A stretch of 64,000 bases of DNA from Burhinus oedicnemus (taxonomy: Eukaryota > Chordata > Aves > Charadriiformes > Burhinidae): assembly GCA_008921705.1 (NCBI GenBank), contig VFFE01007869.1, positions 819,534 through 883,533 on the forward strand. The letters run 5' to 3'. Position 1 is the stretch's first letter. Every line of letters starts with the position of its first letter. The translations under genes were made by a program, and so were the position numbers. The notes beneath the pieces were generated by a model, which saw only the letters and a list, made by a program, of their open reading frames with translations, did not search any database and was not told where the DNA came from. Of this stretch, positions 23,791-35,306 are shown piece after piece.

Positions 23791-25821
23791 GTAGGGGGAA
23801 CGGTTAATTCTGCCCCAGCTCAGCTTTAATCATCTGCAGGTTGCGGATGTCGGGAGGAATGAAATCTCTTCCCGCATGCAATAATTTTTGCGAGGGAGAA
23901 AGGTCCCGCAGTACTTTTGGCCTTGAAGTAACCTCTGACCGAAAGTCAGAAGAAAAAAAAAGCCGTGACCAAAGGGAAAAATAAATAAATTATTAATTTT
24001 CAAACATCCTCACAACTATTCCTTGGCTTTTTTCTCCTTCAGCTGTGTATCCTTCCCACCCGTCTCCCTGGGATGCCAGCGTGGGGCTGGGGTGCTGCAG
24101 GGTAAGGACTCCGGTCCCTGGCCACTGTGCCCCAGCACCTGGATGGGATTGCTTCTCCCACCAACACCCCGCACAACCCCCCTGAGCCTGGACTCTTTTA
24201 TATTTAGGTAAATCCTGAATATCTCCACTGAAATAATCATGGCTAATCCAGTTTTATGTAGATAGGAGTGTTTTAGCCCTCTGATTGTAGTGGGCTTGGA
24301 GGTCCTACAGCTGGCACAGAGCAATGTCCCTACGTGGTCCACGCACAGAGGAATGCATCCCTCTGCCAATAGTTTTTTCCTTAAAACACAAAAACGGTTG
24401 GTGGGATTCAAAGAAAGCAAATATTGTGCGCTTGCAACCAAATCCCATAAAATTAGCAATGAAAATACTTTTCTTTCCATACTAGAGATACGGTAGGTGA
24501 TAGGCAGTCATCGGATACACCAGGCAGATGCTCGTTGTTTTACTTTTCCATCCCGAGTGCACCCACGTGAGACCCAGCAGCCCTCCAATGTGACCAGTCA
24601 TTTCCGTGGCCGCCGAGCTGAACCCATGTAAATCTCTCCCTAAGATTTAAAAGATAAATGAGAACCCTTGGTACATCATTATACCAAATTAACTTGTTCC
24701 TCCGTGCCTGTAAGGTTTAGGTGGGTAATTGAATTCCTCTTTGGTTTTGGTTCGAAACAATCTTTTTCATCATTAGGCTGGTTGCCAGAAGTGGGTGTTT
24801 GTGGCCGGGTGTTATTGCTGGGGCTGAGGGCCAGTGTGCTCATAAACAGAGAAGTGACATAATGTCTTTGGTATAATGAGACAGCTTAATGCAAAGCACC
24901 GCAGGAATTAGGGGACACACTTCAGGAATGGAAATAAAGCATATGGAAAATGTGCGTTTAGTGCTCTGTCAAAAAGATACTAGGAAAAAAGCCCACCTAT
25001 TTGATGAAATACTCTTGGAATGTAATGTTGGATTCGTTACGAAACATGATTACTTTAGCTCCATTATCTTAACGTTCATTGGAAATAAATTGCAATTAAT
25101 TGAGTCGCCTTTAAAACAGCAGTTAAAATTGATTTTGACACATGTCAAAACCTCGCAGTTTTGGCATTATCTTCTGGATGCTGGATGTTGGTGGGAATGT
25201 GCTAAAAAGGTCTTTCTTCCTGTTGAGAGATCGCTGATGTTTTTTTGTTGTATAATTTAGTATTGATGTTGCTTAATATTTGTTTTTAAGAGACCAAAAC
25301 AGTTTGCTGAATCACTTTCATGGTTCATTAAAGCAAGAGCTGCAGCTTCTGTTCTGTCTGCCTAGATAACATTTTCAGATAAACACAATTTCCTGGAGTT
25401 TATGCTTTTTTTGTGGGGATTTTTTGTTTTGCTTTCTCCTAGGTCAAGCCCAGAACTTTTACCTTTTGAAACAGATTACGCTTTCAAAATATTGTATGTT
25501 AAGCGTGTGTTGTTGCTTGTTATCTATAAATCAGATGCAGAGTCTTAATGCTCAAGAACATTCCGTTAACTCTAAAGAGAAACGTTCACTTTTATATAGG
25601 AAAAAAGTCTTGGCAGACAAGTTGGAAGTACCAGATGGAATAGGTTGTGCCACACGGATTATAAGATTTCCCCCCCTCCTGCCTTCTTATTGATGTCTTA
25701 AATTGAACATGTTCCATCTGTCTGCTCTCAATAATGAATAGTTACTTTTTTTTTTTATTGTAAAGGTAACAAATTCCATATAGAATAAATTAATTCAAGC
25801 ATGTAATGAAACGTGCCAGGA

Positions 25822-25839
25822 GTGTGTGTGTGTGTGTGT
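25822..25839 (+). repeat. (GT)9 microsatellite
   Basis: Nine uninterrupted GT units, flanked by ordinary AT-rich sequence. Confidence 0.95.
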
Positions 25840-26499
25840 TGGAATTATGTGTAAAAATCTAATATAGTTTGTGAACTGCAGCAGGTAAGACTAGTGGCAG
25901 AATTGACAGCTACGCAGGGAAGGGCAGCTAAAAATTGCTATTAAAAATGATGCTAGGAGGAGTTTGCAGCAAGAACCTCAGGATCTCCTAGGAAGAGAAA
26001 GTCAGTTATGCCACAAGTGTTTGTTCTATTTAATAGTACTTGGATGTAGGGCTTTCAGTGGTGTCAGGTCCCCCTCCAGCACGAAGGGGCTGTAAGTAGG
26101 TAGAAATGTGGTTTTTGCCTAGATGGAGGCCTCTTCATGCTGCTGGAAGGAAACGGACCATAATGTCCATTAGGCTCCAGTTCCCTCTGCGTCTTCTGAA
26201 GAGGATGAACATCGTGCCGTTAGACCAAAAGCATTTTTAATTTCTCCTCACTGGAATAAGTCCAAAGGATATAAACTTAAAGCAAACTCCAGTGCTTCGG
26301 ACGCTGAAGCAAAAACAATGTAACCTTTTAACGCAGTGATGAGCTGTTGGGTTTCAGAGACTGATATGTTTGGTTTGAGATAATTCCCTGCTCCTGCTCG
26401 AGAGTGCATTTTACTTTCTCTTCTTTGCTCCGTAGTGGCTTGAGATAAAGGCACTGTGCCTTTTTTTGCACATGTTGCTATAAATAGGGAATTAAACGC

Positions 26500-26910
26500 A
26501 GAGCTTTAAATGCTAAAACAGGCACACTTTGCTGTTAAAGTTGATTTTATTTTCATATGAACACACAAATATATGTATTTTTGTTCTCGTATCGATGAAT
26601 TTTAAAAGGCTGGCTCTTTAAACTTTTGGGAACAGTTGGTTTTGATTTTGGATGTAATAATCTTTTCTTTCTGTGACAAGGGGTTTTATCTGGAATTGGA
26701 AATTACTCTTTCTTTACTTACAGATAATTGATGCAGACCGAACTTGTTAAAGTCAAAACAAACAACTCGGTTCTTTATTACATGCTTATGTGCTTAGTCA
26801 CCGACTTTATATTAGATTCTGCAAATGGTACAATTTATGCAGTGACATGTCGGAGACTTAATGTTGTAATTTTCCTGCTCCTAATGGAGAATTAAGAACC
26901 TAGAGAAGCT
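26500..26910. promoter_or_regulatory. Candidate conserved non-coding element
   Basis: Unique AT-rich sequence without simple repeats, holding GGATGTAATAATC, CAGATAATTGATGCAGACC, CTTGTTAAAGTC and CCTAATGGAGAATTAAG. The sequence looks constrained in texture (few homopolymers, many homeodomain-like cores), but that is a judgement, not a measurement. Confidence 0.3.
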
Positions 26911-27449
26911 CGGAGGTTCACATGCGCAGAATCCCTACTGCTTGGGTGCAGAGGTCTCGCAAAAATTTAGTAAGTGAGAAGGAGAACAAAGATCCTTAGT
27001 TGGGGAAAAAAAATTGGATCGCCTGTGGCTGAGAAGCTGATTGGGACAGGTAGGCACAGTGGGGCGCGGGATAATGAGGCACATGGCAAATGTGATGCAC
27101 AGATGTGAAGCCAACTGTAGCTTTGGTTCCAGGAGCCGCGCATGCCACAGCGCTGCGCCTCGGGGCTATGTCTACACCAGAACATTTGGAGCAGTAAACG
27201 ACGGGCAACATTAGGTTCAAATTAATCTATTACTCCAGAGCTGTGAAATGTTGGTTGCTTGTTGCGGAATTACATTGCCTCTGGGTGAAATGTTTTAGGG
27301 AGATTTTAATGCATGCTCATGGCTCGCAGAGCAGATTAGGAGGAGAAAGGGAAATTAGAAGGGTTAGGAGGGCTGTTGAGGTGCACATTTCTGGTTAAAG
27401 TATATGAAAAGGGTATTACATATTTTGCAAACAGGCCTGCTCTCCTGTT

Positions 27450-27462
27450 GGCCACCTGCTGG
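27450..27462 (-). promoter_or_regulatory. CTCF-like core motif, one mismatch
   Basis: On the minus strand the sequence is CCAGCAGGTGGCC, matching 12 of 13 positions of the CTCF core (last base C instead of A/G). It points the same way as the motif at 12.24 kb. Confidence 0.33.
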
Positions 27463-28334
27463 GACTGAAATATCCTACACCGTAATGAAGGCAGGTTTGC
27501 AGAAGCCTTGTAAATAGTTCAGAAAGCAGATAGAGGCGACGTTGGCCTTTCCGGAAAATTTGGGAAGGTTTCTTCTATCCCACTTTGGGCTCCCTAAAGC
27601 CCCGACTGAGACAAAGCCAAACTTTGACTCTCAGCTATTTACCACTTCAATTTTGACTACGCCACTAAATGACAGGTAGTCTCCTAAAGTTTCACAACAC
27701 ATTATTAGGATTAAGTAATCAGATCCAAGCACTTTTCCCCTGGTACCTAAGTGGTCCTGGCAGGCCCTTTTAGACAGATCCAAGGTCCAAACGGACCTCT
27801 ATTCCAAGCTGTAGCATAAGATATTCTAAATCCTCGTCAATTAAATAAACTTTATTCGATCAGCACAAACTGTTTGGAACTATCTATAAAGAATCTATTT
27901 CTTTTACTATATTGTTGCTTTTCTTATAAAAACACTTAATTGAAATGCCTAAGAGCTGCCCAGCACAAAAGTCAATAAAAAGCCTAGAATAGAGTTTATA
28001 GGGGTTGTCTATGTACATAATTAAATCCTTCAGGCACTTTAAAACTCTGCAAAATAAATGGTTATGCAAGAATGGCCTGCTGAGAGAAGAAATGCTTGTA
28101 TCAGCTTTAAGCAGCTGCTCTCTGCTCGGTGTTTCTGGGCTGGAATGAGAAAGCTATTAGAAGAGGGGACGACTGCAAGCCCCATACAAATCATCTTTGT
28201 TACTGACGCTTCGGGGAGTGCTTTACGGTGGCTGTCAAACCCAATAGAGGACTTGGGCTGTGCCTGCAAAAGTCAACCGGCGTTATTTAAAAAAGGAGAT
28301 GGTCGTGACAAAGCCAACGTCTATGCCCAAATAA

Positions 28335-28430
28335 CGTTAGGGGCCGGGATGGAGGGAGCTGAGCGGGAGTTAATGCGGGCTGCGGCGAGGCACTGCCGGG
28401 CGAGCGTGCGGCTGAGTCCCGGGTCTGATG
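28335..28430. other. CpG-dense patch
   Basis: About ten CpGs in 88 bases, with GCGGGCTGCGGCGAGG and GCCGGGCGAGCGTGCGG as the densest parts. It lies within a 147-codon plus-strand open frame (28058-28501) that shows no recognisable family and whose openness is partly explained by the GC content. Flanks on both sides are AT-rich. Confidence 0.42.
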
Positions 28431-29216
28431 GAATAACAGAGGTTAATTGCTTGCAATGGTCTATTGCTGTAATAGGAGTAAAAGGGGAGGACTGTACTTA
28501 GATTTGATTTCACTGTTCTTTAGGGAATACAGATCGAGGGGGTGGGATTGTTATTAGGGGCAAAGGAAGTAGTGCTAAAAAAAGAAGAGTTTAATGAATG
28601 TAACCAATAGAAAAATTGTAGGTTTGTTTCTCCCTCTGGCCCTCAAAGTTATGATAAATGATAGCACAAGGAAAAGATAACCTACCATGAGAGTAGGATC
28701 ACCAAGGCCAAATACTAAAACTCCCAGCTGACTGCCCCATACACTGCAGCCTCTGTTCGTGTTTATTTTTTCTGCTCACTCTTGGTTTCGTCAATCAGTA
28801 TGATAGACGATAACTCCTGACTAGAGCAGCCTGTGTCCTGCTCTCTCACGGTGGGTAGCATGTTGTGGTTGGCGCCGTGCAGTCGGAGGATCACCCGCAT
28901 CAGAAGCATCAGGGGATGAGGTAGGGAGCCGTCTTCCAGCAGCCCAGCTCCTGGGAGAATAGCAGGCAGCGGTGTTATCAGCACGCAGCCGCGCTGCCAA
29001 GAAAATGACCACACATTAGTAGCTTTGTTTGGGTAGAGTCTAGGGGGGGACGTCGCTCGCAAAAATTGAGACGCTCTCTTTCTGTTAAATCATCCCGGTT
29101 GCGAGTGTTAAAAGATAGCTTGTTCAAAAAGAAACCATACGCGGCTTGCCCGAGGCGAGGCCGCGACAAGGCTGCAAGCAGCTAGGAATTTGTAATGCTT
29201 TATGTCTTGAGAGGCA

Positions 29217-29217
<1 letters not shown>

Positions 29218-29247
<30 letters not shown>
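29218..29247 (+). repeat. (AC)n microsatellite
   Basis: Fifteen uninterrupted AC units, followed to about 29256 by an imperfect CCCACACACCCC extension. It is likely polymorphic in length. Short open frames across it (Thr-His and Cys-Val runs) are repeat artefacts. Confidence 0.97.
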
Positions 29248-29249
<2 letters not shown>

Positions 29250-29332
29250 ACACACCCCTGTCTGTCTCGAGACAGCAACAGGTTTGCCGCTTGCTTCTGC
29301 GCCGAAGCGTCTTCTGCCGTGCCCGAGGGCAG

Positions 29333-29417
29333 CCTTGCCTCCCCTGCCTCGCCTTTCCCAACGCCTTGCCTTGCTTTTCCTTTGCCCCCTGCCTTGCCTT
29401 TCCTCCTGCCCTTCCAG
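29333..29417 (+). repeat. CCTTGC-type pyrimidine-rich degenerate tandem tract
   Basis: Variants of CCTTGCC, CTTTCC and CCCTGCC recur for about 85 bases with almost no purine other than single G positions. It behaves like a degenerate minisatellite. It lies 85 bases after the AC microsatellite and just before the block at 29.42 kb. Confidence 0.65.
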
Positions 29418-29419
29418 GA

Positions 29420-29575
29420 AATCTGTAAAAGAGAAAATGGGCTTTTGCTGGCCGCTGACATGTGAAAGCTGCTCATTAAGCCAACAGCTCATCAGATGGA
29501 TGGAATTTCCTGCGCGCTATCTGCAGATCGCTAACGTTGTTTATCTCCTCTCTCAGCGCTGATATTTGCCGTGTG
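29420..29575. promoter_or_regulatory. Candidate enhancer-like block with E-box
   Basis: GCTGCTCATTAAGCCAACAG is followed by CATCAGATGGATGG (CAGATG E-box of the neurogenic bHLH type), then ATCTGCAGATCG and AACGTTGTTTATC. It directly follows the AC microsatellite and pyrimidine tract. Function is inferred. Confidence 0.33.
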
Positions 29576-30589
29576 TGTTGTCGTCGGAGGTTTTGCTCCT
29601 ATTTCACTAGTTAAGGAAAATAGAAAGTGTGTTTACTGTTGCTGAAACCTCAGCTTTTTGGGGGGGTTTCGGTAGGGCCTCTGGGGCCATTTTATTTTGG
29701 AGCTGAGCACACCCTGCTCCCCCAGCGAAGGAAGTAGCCAATGTGAAATTCTTTTGATATCTTGTGATGTAGCAGTGGTCAAACATTTCCTGTTCAACAT
29801 TTTTTCCAATGTATTTGTGGTTCTTTTCCCAGGAACAAATGTTTCAGGATTTTGGTGGACTGGGCTTTACCAGACGCTTCAGGCAAAGCTGATAAACGCA
29901 TCCACCTCGGGAGCAGGGCAGCCGATGCGACCGCACTCCCTCGGAGCATCCAAATGGGCTTTTTAGGAAATAACCCCGTGTGTGCTTTCCCGCTCGGCGT
30001 AAATTTCTTAAATGAAACACATCTTTCCTCATTCTCACTGGTCTCTCCCTAATAACTACTGCTCTGTGTTGAGGTGAAATTTAACACTAGAATATTAGTT
30101 TTATTCCAGCTAATTATGTTACTGCTCATGAACCCTTGGATTTAGGGTTGGTCTGTTTCTAGTTATCCTGCCAAGTTTTTTACTTGACGGAGGGGGTCTG
30201 TTTCATACTACTTGGCCTCCCAACCTTTGTAACCCCTGGTTTCCTCTCTTTTCTGAATCACAAGTTTATGTTCTCCCCTTCTGTGAAAAGATTGAAAGCT
30301 TGCTCAAGTACAAACTGACCAAAAAGCAGGAGTAATTTTTAGTAGATCTTTTCTTAGCAAAATATTTTTGCTGAAAAAATAAGGTAAACGCCGTTGTGGC
30401 TGCTGATAGAAAGGAATCCAACTATTAATAAAAAGCAGAGAGTGGTTTTGAAACAGGGCTTCCACTGTTACAATGGAGACACTTTCTATTACTTTATTTA
30501 GTGCAACACCTGTGGCTGCTCACATTGCTCGTGGCTGAAATAGTCCAGGTCTAGGCAGAAAAAAATACTGCAGTTTCATTAACTTATTT

Positions 30590-30915
30590 GTACTTTATGT
30601 CAGTGCTGTAGCGAGGGCTGGGCTCACTGGGACCTGGTTTGTGGAGGGGGCCCGGGAGCAGAGCTGGTGTGTGATGGGTGGGACCTGGTGAACAGGGGTC
30701 CCGTGCCGGGACTGCTCAGAGGATGCATGGATGACCCCAAATCCTATGTGCCATGAGCAAGTGATCGCTCGTGGGACCTGCCTGCCACGAGTGGGGTCCA
30801 TGTGCATGGCCACCCTGAGCATCCTTGGCTGGTCTCCACACTGTGGATGCTTCACTGCATCTGCACACCTGTGCCCAGGACCTCGCTGCCTCCTGGCATG
30901 GCTCTGCCTACAGCT
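30590..30915. other. GC-rich, CpG-moderate island of unknown origin
   Basis: About 320 bases rich in TGG, CCTG and GGGACC words stand out sharply from AT-rich flanks on both sides. Near repeats such as GGGACCTGGTTTG (30629) and GGGACCTGGTGAA (30680), and GGGACCTGCC (30774), recur within it. Frames of 86 and 87 codons lie on opposite strands with no known domain. It could be an old repeat such as an LTR remnant, or a local GC-rich insertion; I cannot assign it. Confidence 0.4.
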
Positions 30916-32202
30916 GGAGATCTAATTGGAGGAGAAAGTGGAGTAAAAGGAACAGCAGATGACAGAAAACTGCTAGGTATCCGTGTTCTCAGACCATCCT
31001 TGAATGATTTAACTTCCCTAGCTGAATCACTTTGTGTTCCTGCTCGCTATAACAGAGATGCTTAGTGTTTTCAAAGTCAGATATTGCTGCTTAAACCGAA
31101 TCAAGGATATGTTATCTGCGTTTTGACTGCTCTCTGTTTGCCCAGACCTCTGGCCTTCTCCTGCCACCGTTCGTGCCTCAGGAAGTCATCTGCCACCTTC
31201 TGCTGATAGCCATGCAATTAGTGTCCACCTCCCTCCTAAGGACAGCCACGTTGCCTAGGTGGGGTGTGTAAGCAAATGGATGTATTTGCTAAATCTCTTG
31301 GTTTCTTTCTGCCAACCAACACTCCCATTAGGTTTTAGTCACTGGCTTCCCAATATTCGTCTGGACTGCAGCTTTGTGTACTGTGCCTAAAAGCTGTAAT
31401 TGTCCATTCTGTGTGAAATATTGCTGCAGAGGATCTGAATGTAACATCTTCATAGTCGAGCTGCGAGAGGTGTATGGGAGCGTTTATGCAACAAGAACTA
31501 ACTCTTTCTTTTAAATACTGGGAGCAAGAGGAATTCAGATGTGTATCATAGCTGTTAGATTCTAATTGCTCTGAGCATAGGGAGACCAGCCAATGGTGCT
31601 TTATTTGGTTTTGGATGAAAGTGGATTTTGAGCATATTCAGGAAGTTTTAAAAAGGCAAACAGGACTCAGGTGCTTACAGGCTTTAAACGGGCCTCCTTG
31701 GACTCTCCTCTTGGTTTCCATAAAAGTGAACTCCTGAGATTTATCTTGGAAATAGAACGACGTGTCTAACAAAATACTTTGCTTTCTGCTTGATAAATAT
31801 ATAGACAGTAAAACATTGCTAAGCTGGTCATTGAAATTAAGGGCAGGAAACAGGATTCCAGTCTTTTGACACCGTAGTGAAAGAGCTTCTGAATCCAAAG
31901 CGTGGGAAAAAGTTGCTTTGGCTCTTTACTACTCCCTTTCTATAGGCAAGATGATTTTTAACAAACAGGTTTAATCAAGACTTACTTGAGCTAAATTAAT
32001 GTATGTTTAAAAATTATATATATTCAGCACTTAAACTCAATTAATTGTCTTGACCAACCTAATTCAGTGATATGCACTTCTTTTAGCTCATATTTCAATA
32101 TGAGTTTTATTGGTCTTTTATAGCCCTGCTCAATTCAAACCAGAACGTGCTGGGGTTTTCCCAGCCCTGACTCCTCTGGGTCCAATTCTGTTTTTCTTCT
32201 TC

Positions 32203-32265
32203 AAGATCTGATTCTGCTCCCATTGTATTCCAGGACAAAACCTCCAGTAATGTCAGGAAACCAAC
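32203..32265. mobile_element. Possible MITE-like relic, one arm
   Basis: AGATCTGATTCTGCTCCCAT, then TGTATTCCAGGACAAAACCT and CCAGTAATGTCAGG, follow the 'gattctgctcccattgaattcaatgg-aaa-ctcc-ttgacttca' order. The closing inverted arm is weak. Confidence 0.35.
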
Positions 32266-34600
32266 AGCCTTTATTCCCACTGAGGCTGGTGGGAAGCAGA
32301 GCTTGGTAAGAATTGCCAGGTTCTTCTGTTTTCTTAAACTAAACAATCCAGACTCCTCTGGTTCCCTCTCATAGACGGTCTGTCCAAGCAACCCTATTGT
32401 GAACCTGTTCCAGTCTGAATTTTATTCAACGTGGGTGACTCAACTGCGCGTAGTGTCCCTGAGAGCCCAGCAACGTGTTGTGTAATAGAGTGAATAATAT
32501 CTGGGCTTAATTCATCAGGGATACACTTTGGCCCTTATCAAGGTGTGCCTCGTTGATACTATGTAGTCATCCCTAATCACCACTCCATGAGCCTTTCTCA
32601 ATCCTAAAGGGTGAAGGACAAGTTTCGGGTTTGTAACAGGTAACTTGCTATTTGTATTATTAAATGTCAGGAAATTTCTACCCTTTTGGTTTACACCTCC
32701 CTACTTTCTGTGATAAAATCATTAAGGAAAGCATTTAACAAGCACAGTGAGAATATTGCCCTATAGAAAAGTCCATTAATAATCCTCCTTCAATCCATAC
32801 CACCTGTCTTTTCCTTCCAATGACATCTTGACATTTCTGGACAAGCTGGAAGACAACTGAAAATCATGTAAGAGAAGACCTGGAATAAATGCAAGTGTTG
32901 CATAGTCTTCAGCATCAAGTTGCAGAGCCAATGTGCAGCAAGCTTATACTACAAGCTTTTATAAGTGAGAAAAGCCCCACCGGATCTGACAACCTTCCCC
33001 AACAAACAAAAAAGCCTTGAGGTTTCCCTAAAGAGGCTAATGAAGAAAAGACTGCATTGCTGGAAATGCAATGTATATACTTTATTACTTTGAAAAGTGA
33101 TTTTATACTAGAAAGTCACACAAAAACTGTTCACCTACAAGTGAGGAGCACTTCTCCTTTTGTGCAGTGAGACCTTTGTTCCACATGATATGCAAAATTT
33201 CACCTTAAACTTTGAAACCTTTTACTATACCTGAAGGGACACAAAGATTTGACCATCCTCTCTGTCCGGTGGCTTTCTCTGCATAGTCCTTCTTCCCGTG
33301 AATTTAAAATAGTTTGCTTCCAAAATGTAAAACCACACTGAATTCAAGTAAAGTGACAGCATGCACTGGTTCATTACATTATGTGTCAGAGTAAATCAGT
33401 GGTCCCCCAGCTCCTTTTTGTTAGAGATCTCCTCTGCGATGGCTTGGCAGATTGGCACCGCTTCTGTCTATCTCCCATGTCACCTTGCTTCCTACTCATG
33501 TACAATTACACTCTACATATGAGCTGTTTCTGCCACTTGCTCTGGTTTAGGTCCCTGCAATACCAAAGAGAAGCAGCTTTGCTTTCAAGGCACCAGCCAC
33601 CGACGTGTTCTTGAATCTCTTTTACAGCTTTCTTCTGATCTCTATCTTTCCCTCTACCAAGAAGAGGAGGAGAAAATATGCAGTGTTATGAGTTGTGCAT
33701 ACAACATCTGCATTTTTCATCTGAGGATTGCTGAAAAGAATCGGGAGTGTGAGACAAAACAAATGACTAGACTGTTAAACTATCTGCACGCTTTTAGGTT
33801 ACTTATGCATGAAGATGGATTTGCTTGAAGTTTCTCTGAAGATCTTGCCCTTATGTAAAACTTTATCTGGCTGTAAGATTTCACCTTTGCTACGGCTTCT
33901 TATATGAAATTCATTTATTTTGCAAAAAGTTGTTAACTTCCTTTGGCTGTAATCTTTGCCACTGTTTCTGCCGTCCAATGTGCAAACCCTGCTATGGATT
34001 CAGTAAAGACAGACCTGTTCACAGCTGAGAACATTATCTCACCCAGCTGACTTACCATGAGTTTCCTTATCGTATGCTGTCACGCTGCATTGAAGGCTGA
34101 ACGTTGCTTTGCATTTGAAGCCTTTAGGATTAGCCTTGACAAGGAGGGGGAAAAGGGCTCACGGGAGGCATGTTTGATTCCTCTCATGGTGAGGATCCAA
34201 TGCCTACGGCGACAGGCTTCTACTTGTTTTGGTGATTTTATTTGATAAGACCCTCCCAGGACTTTAGAGGTTGTGATTACTTTGCATTCATTTGTGGATG
34301 AGGATCTGCTGAGTGTATTTTTCAGTCATAAGAAAGTCGGAGGTTGTGGATCCCTCTCACTGCCCCAACACAACACACCAGCACTGATGTATGGTCGCGG
34401 CACGGTACAATACGCTTCACACGGAGTAGATGCCGGTCCTGGCTGGAACAAAGGGACATGTCCATGGGGTGAGACGGGATGCCGGGGCTGGGCTCCTGCT
34501 CCCCAGCCCCTTGGGCTTCATTCAGCAGCAGTGTCTCGCGGCCGCTTTGTTTATTTGTTCCGCGATTACGTGTATGAGCTTCCAGAATTTATGAGATCAG

Positions 34601-34713
34601 AGGTCAAGTGAAAGGTCACAGTTCACAGGTCAAGTGAGAGGTTAAAATTTGTGAAACCAAGGAAATGACAGGACAGTGCCAAGTGAAAGGTCAAAAGTCA
34701 AGTGAAAGGTTCA
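34601..34713 (+). promoter_or_regulatory. Array of nuclear-receptor half-sites (AGGTCA) with DR1 and DR6 spacing
   Basis: Half-sites AGGTCA occur at 34601-34606, 34613-34618, 34627-34632 and 34688-34693, with variants AGTTCA (34620-34625), AGGTTA (34639-34644), AAGTCA (34695-34700) and AGGTTC (34707-34712), all on one strand. Spacing gives three one-base direct repeats (34613-34625, 34620-34632, 34688-34700), the arrangement bound by HNF4, RXR, PPAR and COUP-TF type receptors, plus three six-base spacings filled by AGTGAA or AGTGAG. Two half-sites are extended to AAAGGTCA (34611-34618, 34686-34693), the NR4A monomer site. AAGTGAAAG, close to the PRDM1/IRF motif, is repeated exactly at 34606, 34681 and 34700. 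The tract can equally be read as a degenerate tandem repeat of a 12-base unit, AGGTCAAGTGAA. Binding is inference; the motif layout is seen directly. Confidence 0.6.
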
Positions 34714-35268
34714 GCGTGGATGAAAGTGAGCAGCCTGTGCGCCGGCCGGACCACACACCCAAGCGGGTCCATACCAACATCCTCAGCATCAAAATGCGTC
34801 TGAAATTTCATTCCCTGGCATAGACCCGGGACAGGAGATGGACTGAGCAGGCATCGCTCAGATCAGGCTCCAGTGCTGAACTGTGGTGGTGCAGCTTGAG
34901 GTTAATTGAGGTTGATTCAATCTTGGGCTTGAATAGGTATTGACAGCGAAGAATTTTGAGCTTTTCTCACAAAATTTCCATCAGGCTGTGATAAGTCAGA
35001 GTCGGATCCTCTCCTCTTGCCAATAGTTCTAATTTCATTTCCCTAGTATGAGTCAGTGTCAGTTCATCCTCCTCATCTTTTCTGCTTTTGCTGTCATATT
35101 CACATGCAAAATCATTCTTGTATACATGTAAACTAGATCAATCAAGATACTGTTCCACGTTTGAACACTGTTGCATCAGAGAACAATCATTTCCATTTTA
35201 TTCTCATTTCAGTGTGCTTTCCTAACAGCAGCTCGAGCCAGCAGGGCACATGCTCGATTCAGGCTCCT

Positions 35269-35306
35269 GTTTTGTTTTGGTTTTTTCTTTTTTTCTTTTT
35301 TTTTTT
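35269..35306 (+). repeat. T-rich tract
   Basis: TTTTG, TTTTGG and TTTTTTC units leading into eleven T. Simple sequence only. Confidence 0.85.

Larger units (their letters stand above)
22779..25821. other. Unique non-coding sequence with a CpG-dense patch at 23.7 kb
   Basis: AT-rich except for 23.69-23.79 kb. A 154-codon minus-strand frame at 24016-24480 and a 123-codon plus-strand frame at 24889-25260 have no recognisable domain. Confidence 0.55.
25840..29216. other. Unique non-coding sequence, candidate element at 26.5-26.9 kb
   Basis: Holds the CTCF-like core at 27.45 kb and the CpG-dense patch at 28.34 kb. Nothing else definable. Confidence 0.55.
29576..34600. other. Unique non-coding sequence with a GC-rich island
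   Basis: AT-rich flanks surround the 30.59-30.92 kb island. From 34.34 to 34.56 kb GC content rises again just before the receptor half-site array, with CTCGCGGCCGC at 34537-34547. The longest frame is 112 codons (34273-34611), unrecognised. Confidence 0.55.

Noticed and set aside
28341..28368. Plus-strand G-runs suggesting a G-quadruplex
   Set aside because: The last loop is eight bases, longer than the classical limit; the case at 23755 is much better.
28058..28501. 147-codon plus-strand frame
   Set aside because: No domain or family recognised; openness is partly due to the CpG-rich patch. Kept only as a point to check.
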